Notes: generated by a model not told the origin, from the letters alone. Shown: positions 17,873 to 27,027, counted from the stretch's first letter. The stretch: 64,000 nucleotides of DNA from Methanomassiliicoccus sp. (GCA_018262895.1 JADFDJ010000008.1:62001-126000); one strand, 5' to 3'. Made by a program: numbers and translations.

Positions 17873-19702
17873 CTACTTGTTCAAACGGCGTCCGGCGAGG
17901 AGCAGGAACGCCACCATCGCCACTACCATGATGCCAGAGGCAGCGAGGATGATGGTCCCGCTGGAATCGTCACCTACAGCGGGGCTGGATCGGAAGCTGA
18001 TGCTGCCCAGATTGCTCTCCTGGCCTGCACCGATCTCAACGTTCTGGGTCACAGTAGGGAATCCCGCCTTGGTTATCTCCAGTGTATAGTTGCCAGCACT
18101 GACGTTGGTGAAAACGAAGTGGCCGTAGGCGTCGGTGGTGGCGATCTGACCGTTCGACAGGGTCACCGTGGCGTTCTCCACCAGGTTTCCATCAGGGTCC
18201 CTGACCGTGCCGGAGATGGAGCCCTCGTTGCTCATGGTCGTGAATGACCACGATTCGCTCACCTCATGGCCAGCCAGGTCCTGCCCTTCCACCGTCACCG
18301 GGTAGGTGGTGGAATAATCCAGGAAGGTGGAGGGGGTGAATACCGCGGTGTTGCCGTTCCACGTTAGGGTCCCCGTCACCCCGTTCACGGAGATGACTAC
18401 GCTACCCTGGTCCATGGCCTCGGAGAAGGCAACGCCCACAGTGCTGGCTATGGGGACGCTCGTACCAGTGGGGGTGCCCGTCACTGTGGGAGCGACCGTG
18501 TCCACAACAAAGTTCAGAGTAGCGTCCTCGAAGTTGCCCGCGTTGTCCGTGGACCTCACCACAACGGTGTGGGGTCCATCCTCAAGGGATATCAGGGAGA
18601 GGCTGGTGAATGCGGTGAACCATGAGCCATCATCGACCCGGGCCAGGGTGTTGGCGATCCCTGAGCCGGTCTCGACCATCGTCCACTCCACCGTCACAGC
18701 GCTGGTCCCGATGTGGGCACCCTCACTGGGAGAGGAGAAGAGCACCTCCGGGGAGATGCTGTCCACGAAGAACGACGCAATGCTGGTGTTCATGTTGCCC
18801 GCATAATCGCTGGCCTTCACAGATATCTCATGCTCACCCTCCGAAAGTCCATTGAAGGTGAGGGAGGTGTTCAGGTCAACGTCAGTCCAAGCACCGCCAT
18901 CGATGCTGACCCAGTAGTTGGCGATCTCTAGCGAGGGAACCCCTTCCCAGGTGGCGGTCACACTGGTCGAGGAGAGCAGTTCCGCCTCTGAGGGATCATT
19001 TATGATGACGGTCGGCAAGGCCGTGTTGATGTTGAAGGTCTTGGATGATGTACGCACATTGTTGGCGTTGTCGTAAACGCGGACGGAAAAGTTATGCTGA
19101 CCGTCGGCAAGGGAGGTGAGCTCATAGTACTCGTCAGTGACCGTGATCCACTCGCCTCCGTCCAAGGATACCGAGGTGTTGTGTATCCCGCTTCCAGCAT
19201 CGGTAGCCGTCCAAGTGGCGTTTATCGTGGTGACATTATACCAAGCGCCGACAGCTGGATAGGTGATCATCAAAGAAGGCACGGTCATGTCCACGATGAA
19301 GTTCACCTCATCGTACAAGCTGTACCCCTCAAGGTTGTAGGCCGTGACGTTCACGTTATGGGTCCCTTCCTCCAACGGATCGAAGGTGATGCTGGTATTG
19401 GTTGACACATTGACAGCTGACGCACCGTCCAGGCTTACCTCGAAGTACGAGATGTACGGACCGGCCTCCCATGTGACCGTGACATTGCCAGTGTTGTTGC
19501 AGAAGCCCTCGCTGGGTGAGGTGATAGTAACCAGGGGCACTATTCCCCTGGGTGCACTCACCACAGCTGCATCTGACAGTACCAGGTCCGCCTCCGAAGA
19601 GGCGGCAGATGTTACCTGAGCATCTCCATAGGTAGCTACACCAAAGCTCGATAGGAGCACTGATGCACACATTATGATAATCAGTAATCCACGGCATCCC
19701 AT
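17873..19702 (-). CDS. Secreted, membrane-anchored Ig-like surface protein
   Basis: A 609-residue protein with an N-terminal signal peptide (hydrophobic from LLIIIMCAS to about residue 27). Four Ig-like repeats of about 85-95 residues each begin with a PxxxxxxP/TSPSEG-type motif and contain SLDGG or a variant plus LxxGxHxxxVxxxDxAGN. A Big_5-like domain (VGVAFSEAMDQGSVVISVNG) and a carboxypeptidase-regulatory-like domain (GTVRDPDGNLVENATVTL, DAYGHFVFTNVSAGNYTL) follow. A single C-terminal helix ends in RRLNK. Extracytoplasmic location with the C-terminus anchored is clear. The role is probably envelope or adhesion, and many NxS/T sites suggest N-glycosylation. Single gene. Confidence 0.82.
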   Translation of the reverse strand: MGCRGLLIIIMCASVLLSSFGVATYGDAQVTSAASSEADLVLSDAAVVSAPRGIVPLVTITSPSEGFCNNTGNVTVTWEAGPYISYFEVSLDGASAVNVSTNTSITFDPLEEGTHNVNVTAYNLEGYSLYDEVNFIVDMTVPSLMITYPAVGAWYNVTTINATWTATDAGSGIHNTSVSLDGGEWITVTDEYYELTSLADGQHNFSVRVYDNANNVRTSSKTFNINTALPTVIINDPSEAELLSSTSVTATWEGVPSLEIANYWVSIDGGAWTDVDLNTSLTFNGLSEGEHEISVKASDYAGNMNTSIASFFVDSISPEVLFSSPSEGAHIGTSAVTVEWTMVETGSGIANTLARVDDGSWFTAFTSLSLISLEDGPHTVVVRSTDNAGNFEDATLNFVVDTVAPTVTGTPTGTSVPIASTVGVAFSEAMDQGSVVISVNGVTGTLTWNGNTAVFTPSTFLDYSTTYPVTVEGQDLAGHEVSESWSFTTMSNEGSISGTVRDPDGNLVENATVTLSNGQIATTDAYGHFVFTNVSAGNYTLEITKAGFPTVTQNVEIGAGQESNLGSISFRSSPAVGDDSSGTIILAASGIMVVAMVAFLLLAGRRLNK

Positions 19703-19920
19703 TATCGCTCACCATCCTTGACCATACAGTATCGAGGATCGTTGAGTCTCTGGTTCGCTCCGTGCGTATATAACTCCCTGTTTCTCAATATCCTCGGTGA
19801 TACTGACGAGCTGATGGCATGCGATGATCGACTCAGTCCCGGGATAATTGTGGGCCGGAGAACGTCACTGGTTCTATACCGACAATAAGAAAAGAAGGAT
19901 GGAAAAGGTTTTCAGACGGA

Positions 19921-21024
19921 TCAGGGAAGCATTTCCTTGTCCGGTTTCCCAGATCCCAGCGCACCGATGGCCTCGGCCTCCGCCTTCTCCTTGGCCATGA
20001 TGTCCTCCAGACCCTTCAGCTCGCTGCGCAGCTCCTCCGGGGTGGGTATGGGGCCGAGGATGTCCTCTGGCTTGCCCACGGCCTTCTCCAGGGCATCTCT
20101 GTCGGTGACCTCGCGGGTGGGGGTCTGCCTGGAGACGCCGAGGAACTCGGACATGCCCTCCATGATCTTGGTGACCTCGAAGGGGATGACCCACTTGGTG
20201 GACTGGGAATAACCCAGGCTCTGCATGGTCTGCATCGACAGGACCGCCAGCGCCTTAGAGTCGAGGGGGCTGGCACCTACCGCCAGGATGCGCAGCTTCT
20301 GGGCCTCACCTTGGCTCTGCAAGATGATGGCCAATCTCTCACCCTCCGCCTCCAGGACCTTGGACTGACGGACGCCTTCCGCCTGCAGGATGCGAGCCCT
20401 CTTCGAACCTTCGGCGCTGAGAATGGCCGCACGCTTTTCCCCGTCCGCGCGGAGGATGGCCGCCCTCCTCAGACGCTCAGCGGAGGTCTGCTCTTCCATC
20501 GCCGTCTTCACCTTGGGGGCAGGGTCGACCTCCCTGATCTCCACCGCCTCGACCTTGATGCCCCACTTGTCCGTGGAATCGTCCAGGATGTCCCTCAGCC
20601 GGAGGTTGATCTTCTCACGGGAGGAGAGGATCTCGTCCAGCTCCATATCGCCGATGATGGCCCTCAGGGTCGTCTGCGCCAGGTACACAGTGGCGGCGCG
20701 GTAGTTGGTGACCTCGAAGTACGCCTTCTTGGGGTCGATGACCTTGATGTAAATGATGGCGTCAACGTTCGTGGGGGAGTTGTCCTTGGTGATGACCTCC
20801 TGACTGGGAACGTCCAGCACCTGGGTCCTGAGGTCCAGCTTGACGACCTCGCTTATCAACGGGAACACATAGTTGAACCCGGGATTCAACGTGCGTTTGT
20901 ACGTACCGAGCAAAATATAGATCGCCTGCTCGTAAGGCTTCACGATCCTGATACCAGTGATCAGGATTAGCACCGCGGCGACGATCGCCAGCACCAATAG
21001 TCCGACCGTAATTACATCTACCAT
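19921..21024 (-). CDS. Slipin (SPFH/band 7, stomatin-like)
   Basis: A 367-residue protein with one N-terminal membrane helix (ITVGLLVLAIVAAVLILITG) followed by the band 7 core: RIVKPYEQAIYILLGTY, QEVITKDNSPTNVDA and AIIGDMELDEILSSRE. A long charged coiled-coil (GEKRAAILSAEGSKRARILQ) and a C-terminal acidic tail follow. Slipins form membrane microdomain scaffolds and are typically paired with NfeD. The NfeD gene lies 13 nt upstream in the same direction, so the two form an operon. The role is inferred to be membrane organisation or protein quality control. Confidence 0.92.
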   Translation of the reverse strand: MVDVITVGLLVLAIVAAVLILITGIRIVKPYEQAIYILLGTYKRTLNPGFNYVFPLISEVVKLDLRTQVLDVPSQEVITKDNSPTNVDAIIYIKVIDPKKAYFEVTNYRAATVYLAQTTLRAIIGDMELDEILSSREKINLRLRDILDDSTDKWGIKVEAVEIREVDPAPKVKTAMEEQTSAERLRRAAILRADGEKRAAILSAEGSKRARILQAEGVRQSKVLEAEGERLAIILQSQGEAQKLRILAVGASPLDSKALAVLSMQTMQSLGYSQSTKWVIPFEVTKIMEGMSEFLGVSRQTPTREVTDRDALEKAVGKPEDILGPIPTPEELRSELKGLEDIMAKEKAEAEAIGALGSGKPDKEMLP

Positions 21025-21037
21025 TTCATCGACCTCC

Positions 21038-21508
21038 TCACTTGCACTCTGCCATGGGGGCGTCCCCTATGGGCTCCACCTTGACATGGACTCCTTCACT
21101 GGCCACCACGCGAACCTTGTATCCCGCCGCTATGGGACGGGAGGAGGTCGCGCTCCAGACATCATTGTTGATCTTGACCTTGCCCCGGATGTTCTTGGGG
21201 CAAACGTCGGTCACCACCATGCCTTCCATCCCCACGAGGGATGTGGCCACCGTTGTGGTGGGAGGCATCGACGGCGAAAGCTTCTGATAGGCTTTTACTG
21301 TCAGCAGGAACACAGGCACGCCCACGGCGATGGCCAACAAGGGCGACCAGATGCTCAAAAGCAGGTCAGGCGCGGCCAGACCCAGCGCACCCAGTACGAT
21401 CAATACTGTCGCGGGGACCACCAGGAAAGCTCCTGGCGTTACGGCCTCCGCCAACAACATGATCACCCCAATGATGATGAATATCAATCCTAGGTCCGAT
21501 CCGGTCAT
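21038..21508 (-). CDS. NfeD-family membrane protein
   Basis: A 156-residue short-form NfeD. It has three to four hydrophobic helices (LIFIIIGVIMLLAEAVTPGAF, VPATVLIVLGALGLAAPDLLL, WSPLLAIAVGVPVFLL) and a C-terminal OB-fold-like domain with LVGMEGMVVTDV, GKVKINNDVWSA and AAGYKVRVVASEGVHVKVEP. It precedes the slipin gene by 13 nt, the usual NfeD-stomatin arrangement. It lacks the ClpP-like protease domain of long NfeD proteins. Confidence 0.88.
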   Translation of the reverse strand: MTGSDLGLIFIIIGVIMLLAEAVTPGAFLVVPATVLIVLGALGLAAPDLLLSIWSPLLAIAVGVPVFLLTVKAYQKLSPSMPPTTTVATSLVGMEGMVVTDVCPKNIRGKVKINNDVWSATSSRPIAAGYKVRVVASEGVHVKVEPIGDAPMAECK

Positions 21509-21623
21509 GGAAAAAAATATGAGTGGGGGTTTTTAAAAAGGTATGCCTGGAAGGAGGGCCTTCCAGTCGAAAGTGCGGGGCCATTTAGCCCCTTTGTATA
21601 CCTTATCGCCTCAGAGTGGAAAC

Positions 21624-22214
21624 TCAGACCGCTAGCTGCAGGCCGTTGGGGCCCTGCTCGAAGGGCAGGTAGACCAGCTTGGTCTCCTGCACCTTCAGCT
21701 CATAGTCCAGGTACTGCATCTTGCCTGGCTTCTCGGCCTCCAGGGTGACCGCGACGAAGTCCGCCATCTCCGCCGCCTCCTCAGGGGTGAGTGTGGTGGG
21801 CATCCTCTCCACGTTGCTGAAGTCCCGTCGCAGGTTGTAGCGGGGATTGTTCACCGTCAGGTTCACGGCCATGGAGCGGAAGGTCGAGGCCTCGAGGTCC
21901 GAGGCGGGAACGAAGATGTACAGCATGCCTCCGTTATCGCCGCCGTTGATCTTCGTTGCCAGCTTGTGGATGTAGCCTCCCTCCACGTCCCGAGAGCGGA
22001 TGTTGAAGTGGCAGTACACCCGCCAGAAGGGGATATAGTACTGCCGACCCCTGACATTGGGGTTCACGTCCGCTATCTCGTACTCCACGGTGTGGGAGCC
22101 CTTCATGTCACGGTAATGGATGGTCCCGCAGTTCTTGCAGTGGAACATGTTGTCCCTCTGCTTCTGATAGATCGGCTGCTCGCAATTCGGGCACTTCACC
22201 TGGATGACCTTCAT
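21624..22214 (-). CDS. Soluble zinc-ribbon protein of the SPFH-associated operon
   Basis: A 196-residue protein with an N-terminal zinc ribbon (CPNCEQPIYQK...FHCKNCG) and no membrane helix. Two short aromatic motifs, QYYIPFWRVY and TKLVYLPFEQ, match positions in the two upstream membrane proteins (IPFW and YYPVW; YFPV and YFPIW). This indicates three diverged paralogues of one domain. Its start overlaps the preceding gene's stop by 4 nt and it is the last of five genes. Function unknown; by context it should act with the SPFH-zinc-ribbon protein at the membrane. Confidence 0.72.
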   Translation of the reverse strand: MKVIQVKCPNCEQPIYQKQRDNMFHCKNCGTIHYRDMKGSHTVEYEIADVNPNVRGRQYYIPFWRVYCHFNIRSRDVEGGYIHKLATKINGGDNGGMLYIFVPASDLEASTFRSMAVNLTVNNPRYNLRRDFSNVERMPTTLTPEEAAEMADFVAVTLEAEKPGKMQYLDYELKVQETKLVYLPFEQGPNGLQLAV

Positions 22215-23212
22215 CGGTACAACCCCCCTATCTGCTTCCCTACATCGGTCATGGCCTTGAGGTCCAACGGTTTCTTCTTGTCGCTGAAGTCCCCTTGGAT
22301 TATCTCCGAGCCATGGCGGAAGAAGAAGTAGGTAAGTCCAAGAATGATCAGCCCACCGATCACACCAGCGATCCCTATCTCGTTCCCAGCAGCTATGGTG
22401 AACAGGATGCCCCCGGCCGCGGCCAGCCCCCCTATGGACGTGCCTGCGGTCACCGCAAGGCTTTGGAACAGCGGGTCACCTGGAGCACGCCCGGAGAGCA
22501 CCTCGCCGGTAACGCCGTCCACGGTCAGGATGTACATGCGGTCATGGTAGCTGTACCTCACAACCCATACCGGGTAGTATATCATGGAGGTCTTCTTGAG
22601 AAGCACGTGCAGGTTCTCGAATGTGACGTGAGGGACGTTGGCAGAGGACCTGCCCCGCTGCGCCGCATCGGCCCGGGCGTGGGCGGTGGCATCGTCCTTG
22701 CTGGTGGTGGACTCGAAGGTGGGTATCATCTCGAAGTCCTCGAAAGAGGACTCGCCGGAAAAGTTCCTCAGGGCCCTTATCCCCAGGTCCCCGGGGTCGC
22801 AGGCGATCTCAGAGAACACCAGGTCCTGGAGGACCATCTCCTCCTTGTATATCTTCTCCGTGGTGGTGTGGCCCTTGGAGTCGGAACGGGTCCTCTCCTC
22901 GTAGCCGCATACCCACCCCGCCACCCTGGAGCTGATGTTCCAGAACGGTATGTAAATGGGGTAGCACTCGTTGACAGTGCCCGTTTTCTTCAGATCGCGG
23001 GCCTTGAATCCTTTCCTCCACCATCCCTGGGCGGCATTGACCGCCGATTCCCTGGTAAGCTTGTTCTTGAATGCGATGGTGAACAAGCCCTTGTCCCCTT
23101 CGACAAAAAGGGTGGAACCGCAGTAAGCGCAGTTGACCGATGTGTCGCCTTCCTGTATGGCGATGGCACCCCCGCATGAGGGGCAGCTCAGACCTACTGA
23201 CAGATCGCTCAT
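22211..23212 (-). CDS. Zinc-ribbon membrane protein of the SPFH-associated operon
   Basis: A 333-residue protein. The N-terminal TFIIB-like zinc ribbon is CPSCGG...VNCAYCGS. A ~200-residue domain follows with CYPIYIPFWNI and MIYYPVWVVRYSYHD motifs. After VDGVTGEVLSGRAPGD come two or three hydrophobic helices (about residues 250-305) and a basic tail ending in DVGKQIGGLYR. The architecture resembles YdjG of Bacillus, a zinc-ribbon membrane protein encoded with PspA and the SPFH protein YdjI. It is 1 nt from the upstream paralogue and overlaps the downstream one. Confidence 0.72.
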   Translation of the reverse strand: MSDLSVGLSCPSCGGAIAIQEGDTSVNCAYCGSTLFVEGDKGLFTIAFKNKLTRESAVNAAQGWWRKGFKARDLKKTGTVNECYPIYIPFWNISSRVAGWVCGYEERTRSDSKGHTTTEKIYKEEMVLQDLVFSEIACDPGDLGIRALRNFSGESSFEDFEMIPTFESTTSKDDATAHARADAAQRGRSSANVPHVTFENLHVLLKKTSMIYYPVWVVRYSYHDRMYILTVDGVTGEVLSGRAPGDPLFQSLAVTAGTSIGGLAAAGGILFTIAAGNEIGIAGVIGGLIILGLTYFFFRHGSEIIQGDFSDKKKPLDLKAMTDVGKQIGGLYR

Positions 23213-23213
23213 G

Positions 23214-23957
23214 TCATAGCCTCCTGGCCACTGTCAAAGAGAGGAAGAACACTGCCAGCACCGTTATGCCCATAAGGATTAGGGCCGGGACCAGGGCGAC
23301 CGTGGCTATGAACCCCTCTACCAGGAACGCCAAGAACCCCACGATGGCCACCAGGAGATAGGCGGCGGAGCTGCGGGTGGGGAACTCGTTGGAGAAGACC
23401 TCTGAGGAGGAGGCGTCAACTATGACCTGGTACGACTTGCCGTTGAACGTGTAGTCGATCTTCCAGATGGGGAAGTACACCAGGGACTGCTCCTTGGACT
23501 TGCCTGGCAGGGAGTTGAGGTAGTGGGTCATCTCGATGTCCGGCTTGATCAGCTCCGCCTCGGTGGTGTCGAACGACTGGTCGAATATCTTCAGGTCGCC
23601 ACCGGGTACCTTCAGGCTGTGGAGCCCGGGCAGGGTGGTGGAGCCTGCTGGCTCGATGATGACCTCCTCCCGACCGTCCACATCCCGCCGGAACATGTAC
23701 ACCGGAAAGTAGACCTTCTTCACGGCAGTTATGTTGGCCTGGCGGTCCAGGTCCTTGGCCTTGGTGGAGCCCCCCGCCCACCGCCGGAACGTACCGATGG
23801 CGTCGTTCTGGCTGAGCTTGAAGGGTATCACGTAGTAGAAGCCAGCACTAGCCCGGTCAAAGAAAATGAGAGAGCCGCAGTAGTTGCACTTGGTGAACTT
23901 AATGCCGCTGTCCAGTTCCACTGGTGCTGCGCATTTCGGACAGTTGACCTGAGGCAT
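23214..23957 (-). CDS. Zinc-ribbon membrane protein, paralogue of the 22211-23212 product
   Basis: A 247-residue protein with zinc ribbon CPKCAAPVEL...KCNYCGS, an alpha/beta middle with VYFPVYMFRRDVDG and LVYFPIWKIDYTFNG, and VIVDASSSEVFSNEFP. Two adjacent C-terminal helices (about 197-240) end in VARRL. The zinc-binding part should face the cytoplasm beside the SPFH protein. It is in the middle of the five-gene operon, with 1-nt and 9-nt gaps to its neighbours. Confidence 0.72.
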   Translation of the reverse strand: MPQVNCPKCAAPVELDSGIKFTKCNYCGSLIFFDRASAGFYYVIPFKLSQNDAIGTFRRWAGGSTKAKDLDRQANITAVKKVYFPVYMFRRDVDGREEVIIEPAGSTTLPGLHSLKVPGGDLKIFDQSFDTTEAELIKPDIEMTHYLNSLPGKSKEQSLVYFPIWKIDYTFNGKSYQVIVDASSSEVFSNEFPTRSSAAYLLVAIVGFLAFLVEGFIATVALVPALILMGITVLAVFFLSLTVARRL

Positions 23958-23966
23958 CTAGGGACC

Positions 23967-25133
23967 TCACGGGGTTGGTTTACCGCACTCGGGGCAGAAC
24001 TTGGACCCTGCGGACACCTCAGCACCGCAGTTAGCGCACTTCTTGTTACCCATGGGCGTCCCGCACTCGGGGCAGAACTTGGACCCTCCCGGCACGTTGC
24101 TCCCGCACTTGGGGCACTTCTTGTCGGCCTCGAACTTGGTCCCGCAATCTGAGCAGAACTTGTTGGAGGGCGGGTTCATGGTCCCGCACTTGGGGCACTT
24201 GACGGTGTTCCCGAAAGGCGGAGCGGCGGCACCCGCCTGCTGGGGTTGCCCCGCCGGCGGCTGCCTCATCTGGTCCATCATCGTGTAACCCATGCCTATG
24301 CCGGCTCCAACGCCCACGCCTACGCCCGCGGCCCCTCCCGAGGGGTTGTTGGCCGCGTCCCGCATGGCCTGTCCGGTCTGGTAGCCCATGTAGTTGGTGC
24401 CCAGCACCTGCATGGAGGCACGAGTGTCGACAGCCTTCTGCACCTCTTCGGGCAGGGAGATGTACAGTCCCGAGACCTTATCGATCAGTATGCCGTAAAG
24501 TTCGAAATGGTCCTTGGCCTTGTCCAGTACTCCCTGCTCGATGTTCATCAGGCTGGACGCGAAATCGGCCACTCCCATTCCCTGCTCCTTCATCTCGCCA
24601 ACGACGTTGTAGATGAGGACGACCATCTGCTCCTTGATCCTCTCTTCGACCTCCGCAGATGTCGCGAAGTTCAGTGTACCGACGAACTGGTTGACAAAGT
24701 TCTCGGGCTGTCCGACCTTGTAACGGAACTCCCCGAACACCCTAAGGTTCACGACACCAAAGTCCGGGTCGCGGAACTGGTATGGCTGCTTGGAGCCGAA
24801 CTTTCCGTCGAACGCCCTCTTCTGGAGGTAGACGACCTCTGCCTGCTGCTGCACGCCTGTCAGGGCCTTGACTATGGTGCCCACGATGGGCGCGTTGATG
24901 TCCGTCAGAGCGTACCTGTCGGGGCGGTCGAAGTATGTAAGTGCCTTACCGTCCCGGTAGAAGACCGCGATCTCGTCCTCCCTCACCACGATGTTGTCGT
25001 TCCACCTGATGAGCCGGGGGACGCGGAACATGATGTTGCTCCGCTTCTCATTGTCGTCCCAGCTGAATGTGGCCGATCCTATGAGGCTGTCCTTAAGTGC
25101 CCCGCCCTTGCTGGGGTCAGTGACCTTCGCCAT
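23967..25133 (-). CDS. SPFH-domain protein with C-terminal zinc ribbons (YdjI-like)
   Basis: A 388-residue protein. Residues ~1-250 form the SPFH domain of the virion-core/YdjI family: DNIVVREDEIAVFYRDGKAL, FRDPDFGVVNLRVFGEFRYK, and a region starting YGILIDKVSGLYISLPEEVQ. A Gly/Pro/Gln-rich linker with GVGVGVGAGIGMGYTMMDQM follows. Three paired zinc ribbons end the protein (CPKCGTMN...CSDCG, CPKCGSN...CPECG, CANCGAE...CPECG). In Bacillus, YdjI works with PspA and YdjGH at the membrane. The same neighbourhood logic is seen here, with a coiled-coil gene directly upstream, 2 nt away. Confidence 0.85.
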   Translation of the reverse strand: MAKVTDPSKGGALKDSLIGSATFSWDDNEKRSNIMFRVPRLIRWNDNIVVREDEIAVFYRDGKALTYFDRPDRYALTDINAPIVGTIVKALTGVQQQAEVVYLQKRAFDGKFGSKQPYQFRDPDFGVVNLRVFGEFRYKVGQPENFVNQFVGTLNFATSAEVEERIKEQMVVLIYNVVGEMKEQGMGVADFASSLMNIEQGVLDKAKDHFELYGILIDKVSGLYISLPEEVQKAVDTRASMQVLGTNYMGYQTGQAMRDAANNPSGGAAGVGVGVGAGIGMGYTMMDQMRQPPAGQPQQAGAAAPPFGNTVKCPKCGTMNPPSNKFCSDCGTKFEADKKCPKCGSNVPGGSKFCPECGTPMGNKKCANCGAEVSAGSKFCPECGKPTP

Positions 25134-25135
25134 GT

Positions 25136-25666
25136 TTAGACCTCCGTGCCCTGGATGATGTCGATACGGCGCTTGAACTGATCTTCGAAGTTATCTATCT
25201 GCGCTCGGAGCTGGGTGATGCTCTTCCGCGCCTGCTGGTTCTCCTCGGCCTCCAGGGCGGCCTTTATGGCATCTATGGCCTGCTGCATCGATTCCAGCCC
25301 ATCGATCATGGAAGCATCGTAATCATACAGGCGGTTGATCTCGTCCTGCTTGAACTGGATGTCCGCGGAAATACCTGAATAGCCAGGAGAGGAATGGGAT
25401 ACCAGTCCCTCTGTCTTCTTGTACTGGTTGATGACCTTGCCCATAAGCTCAAGCTCCTTGGACTTGAAGGACTTGGTCACCAGTGATCGCGCTTCCTCGA
25501 TCTCCTCCCGCTGAGCCCCTAGCTTCTTCGCCAGCTGGTCTCGGAGCATTCGGTCGGCGTCCCGCAGGTCCTCCCTCTGGCGGTAGCCACGGAAACCCGG
25601 AACGAACATCTGGATCTTCTTCAGTATGCCTTGGTCCTCTTTGACTCTCTGGCGAATATCGGCCAT
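25136..25666 (-). CDS. Coiled-coil protein heading the SPFH-zinc-ribbon operon
   Basis: A 176-residue protein that is almost entirely charged alpha helix. It starts with KEDQGILKKIQMFVPGFRGY, which could be an amphipathic membrane-contacting helix, then long heptad-like stretches (LRDQLAKKLGAQREEIEEAR; SMQQAIDAIKAALEAEENQQ). There is no membrane segment and no Cys. The position equals that of PspA in Bacillus pspA-ydjGHI, and the helical make-up is PspA-like. Sequence similarity to PspA is not evident by eye, so equivalence is inference. It is the first gene of the operon. Confidence 0.7.
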   Translation of the reverse strand: MADIRQRVKEDQGILKKIQMFVPGFRGYRQREDLRDADRMLRDQLAKKLGAQREEIEEARSLVTKSFKSKELELMGKVINQYKKTEGLVSHSSPGYSGISADIQFKQDEINRLYDYDASMIDGLESMQQAIDAIKAALEAEENQQARKSITQLRAQIDNFEDQFKRRIDIIQGTEV

Positions 25667-25880
25667 GTCACATCCCCATTTATGTGGAAAATGAATGGGT
25701 CAGATGATAAATGTATCGTATCAGTTAGCAGGAACATACGCATGCTGGAGCATCCTACATCGTCCAATTCCTGAATTATGAAGAAGGCCTGTGTTCAATG
25801 GCATTGTTCCATCCATACAGTAAGGTGCGGCCTTTCGGGACAGCTTTTAAACATTCTGCGATGATTTGTATAAAAAGCCG

Positions 25881-26921
25881 ATGGACCGCTTCAGAGCGAC
25901 ATGCATGGGCCTGGCCCTTTTTCTGCTGATATCGATACCTAGTGTGACCGCCCATAGCCCGATCTTTTCGGGGGGAAACGAGAGGCTAGATAACGCCATG
26001 GTGGTAGATGATCCCACGAAGTCATGGGCCATATATAACGAGCTGCCAGGAGGCGGTACGGCGCATTACTACAGATTGGAGATGAAGCAGGGCGAGGGCA
26101 TCGTCATCTCCCTGATCTCCCCCCAGGCAAGTGTCGAGAAGGCCTTCCTGCCATCGTTAGCCATCATGGGTCCGGGGCTAGGTAGCGATGGAGAGCTGCC
26201 GTCGTTCGTGGAGAGGCCGGCGGATGTTGGTGTGCTACTGGTACCGGGTGATCCGTCCCCTACTCTCAAGTTCGAGCCCTTCACACCTGCAGCCTTCCAC
26301 GAGATCGCCAAGGGGGCCGTGGATGCACCCGTGAACGGAACATACTATGTGGTCGTGTTCGACGTGAGCGTCGGCGGCAACTACGGGATCGCGGTAGGGA
26401 CCAGGGAGACCTTCACCGCAGAGGAGTGGCTTCTGATACCGTTCGTTTCCTTCAGGACCTATCAGTGGGAGGGACAGTCAGCATTGAGCATCCTGGCCCC
26501 GTCGATCGTGGCATTCATGGTATCCGTAGGCTACGCTGCCTGGGCCTCTAGAAAGCGCGATGTCCCTATTGATGGGTTATGGTTGCTGACCGTGATATCA
26601 GGTTCGCTGATGGTGGCCACCGCTGCCTCCATATTTTATCAGATGACATGGGGTCTGGCAAAGGTCGGCTGGGATGCCTTCGCCCTAGTGAGCATCATGT
26701 TCGCAACCATCCCCCTGTTGCTCGGGCTCATGCTCATCAGGATCGGTCTGAGGGACCGTCGTTCCCGGCCGTTCACTTCCCGCACACGTCTGGCCCTGCT
26801 GGTGATCGGCAGCTTCGGCCTCCTCTTCTGGGCGGGATGGATAGTCGGACCATTGCTCGCTATGGTATCCGCGGTCATCCCTGGACGATGGATAGGGATC
26901 CAGGCCCTTGATGATTTGTAA
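25881..26921 (+). CDS. Membrane protein with secreted N-terminal domain
   Basis: A 346-residue protein with a signal peptide (LALFLLISIPSVTA). An extracytoplasmic domain of about 170 residues holds HYYRLEMKQGEGIVISLISP and NGTYYVVVFDVSVGGNYGI, reminiscent of a beta-sandwich. Four to five C-terminal helices with basic loops (ASRKRD, GLRDRRSR) follow. ATG 25881 is chosen because TTTTAAAC lies about 30 nt upstream, suiting a leaderless message; an in-frame TTG at 25866 falls too close to it. Divergent from the SPFH operon. No family recognised. Confidence 0.7.
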   Translation: MDRFRATCMGLALFLLISIPSVTAHSPIFSGGNERLDNAMVVDDPTKSWAIYNELPGGGTAHYYRLEMKQGEGIVISLISPQASVEKAFLPSLAIMGPGLGSDGELPSFVERPADVGVLLVPGDPSPTLKFEPFTPAAFHEIAKGAVDAPVNGTYYVVVFDVSVGGNYGIAVGTRETFTAEEWLLIPFVSFRTYQWEGQSALSILAPSIVAFMVSVGYAAWASRKRDVPIDGLWLLTVISGSLMVATAASIFYQMTWGLAKVGWDAFALVSIMFATIPLLLGLMLIRIGLRDRRSRPFTSRTRLALLVIGSFGLLFWAGWIVGPLLAMVSAVIPGRWIGIQALDDL

Positions 26922-27009
26922 TTCGACTGTTTAGAGGTGGAGAGGAACCAGCCATGACCTGGGATGTAGAGCATCTGGCAGCGAAAAATAATTAGGAAAA
27001 TGACCATCG

Positions 27010-27027
27010 GACTAAAAGCGCGGCATT
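27010..27027 (+). repeat. Left inverted repeat of the IS110/IS1111 element
   Basis: GACTAAAAGCGCGGCATT, 18 bp, an exact reverse complement of 28339-28356. Confidence 0.85.

Noticed and set aside
22295-25139. Long plus ORFs (294 and 297 codons) over the zinc-ribbon/SPFH operon
   Set aside because: Shadows of the minus-strand operon, with no start context or family motif.
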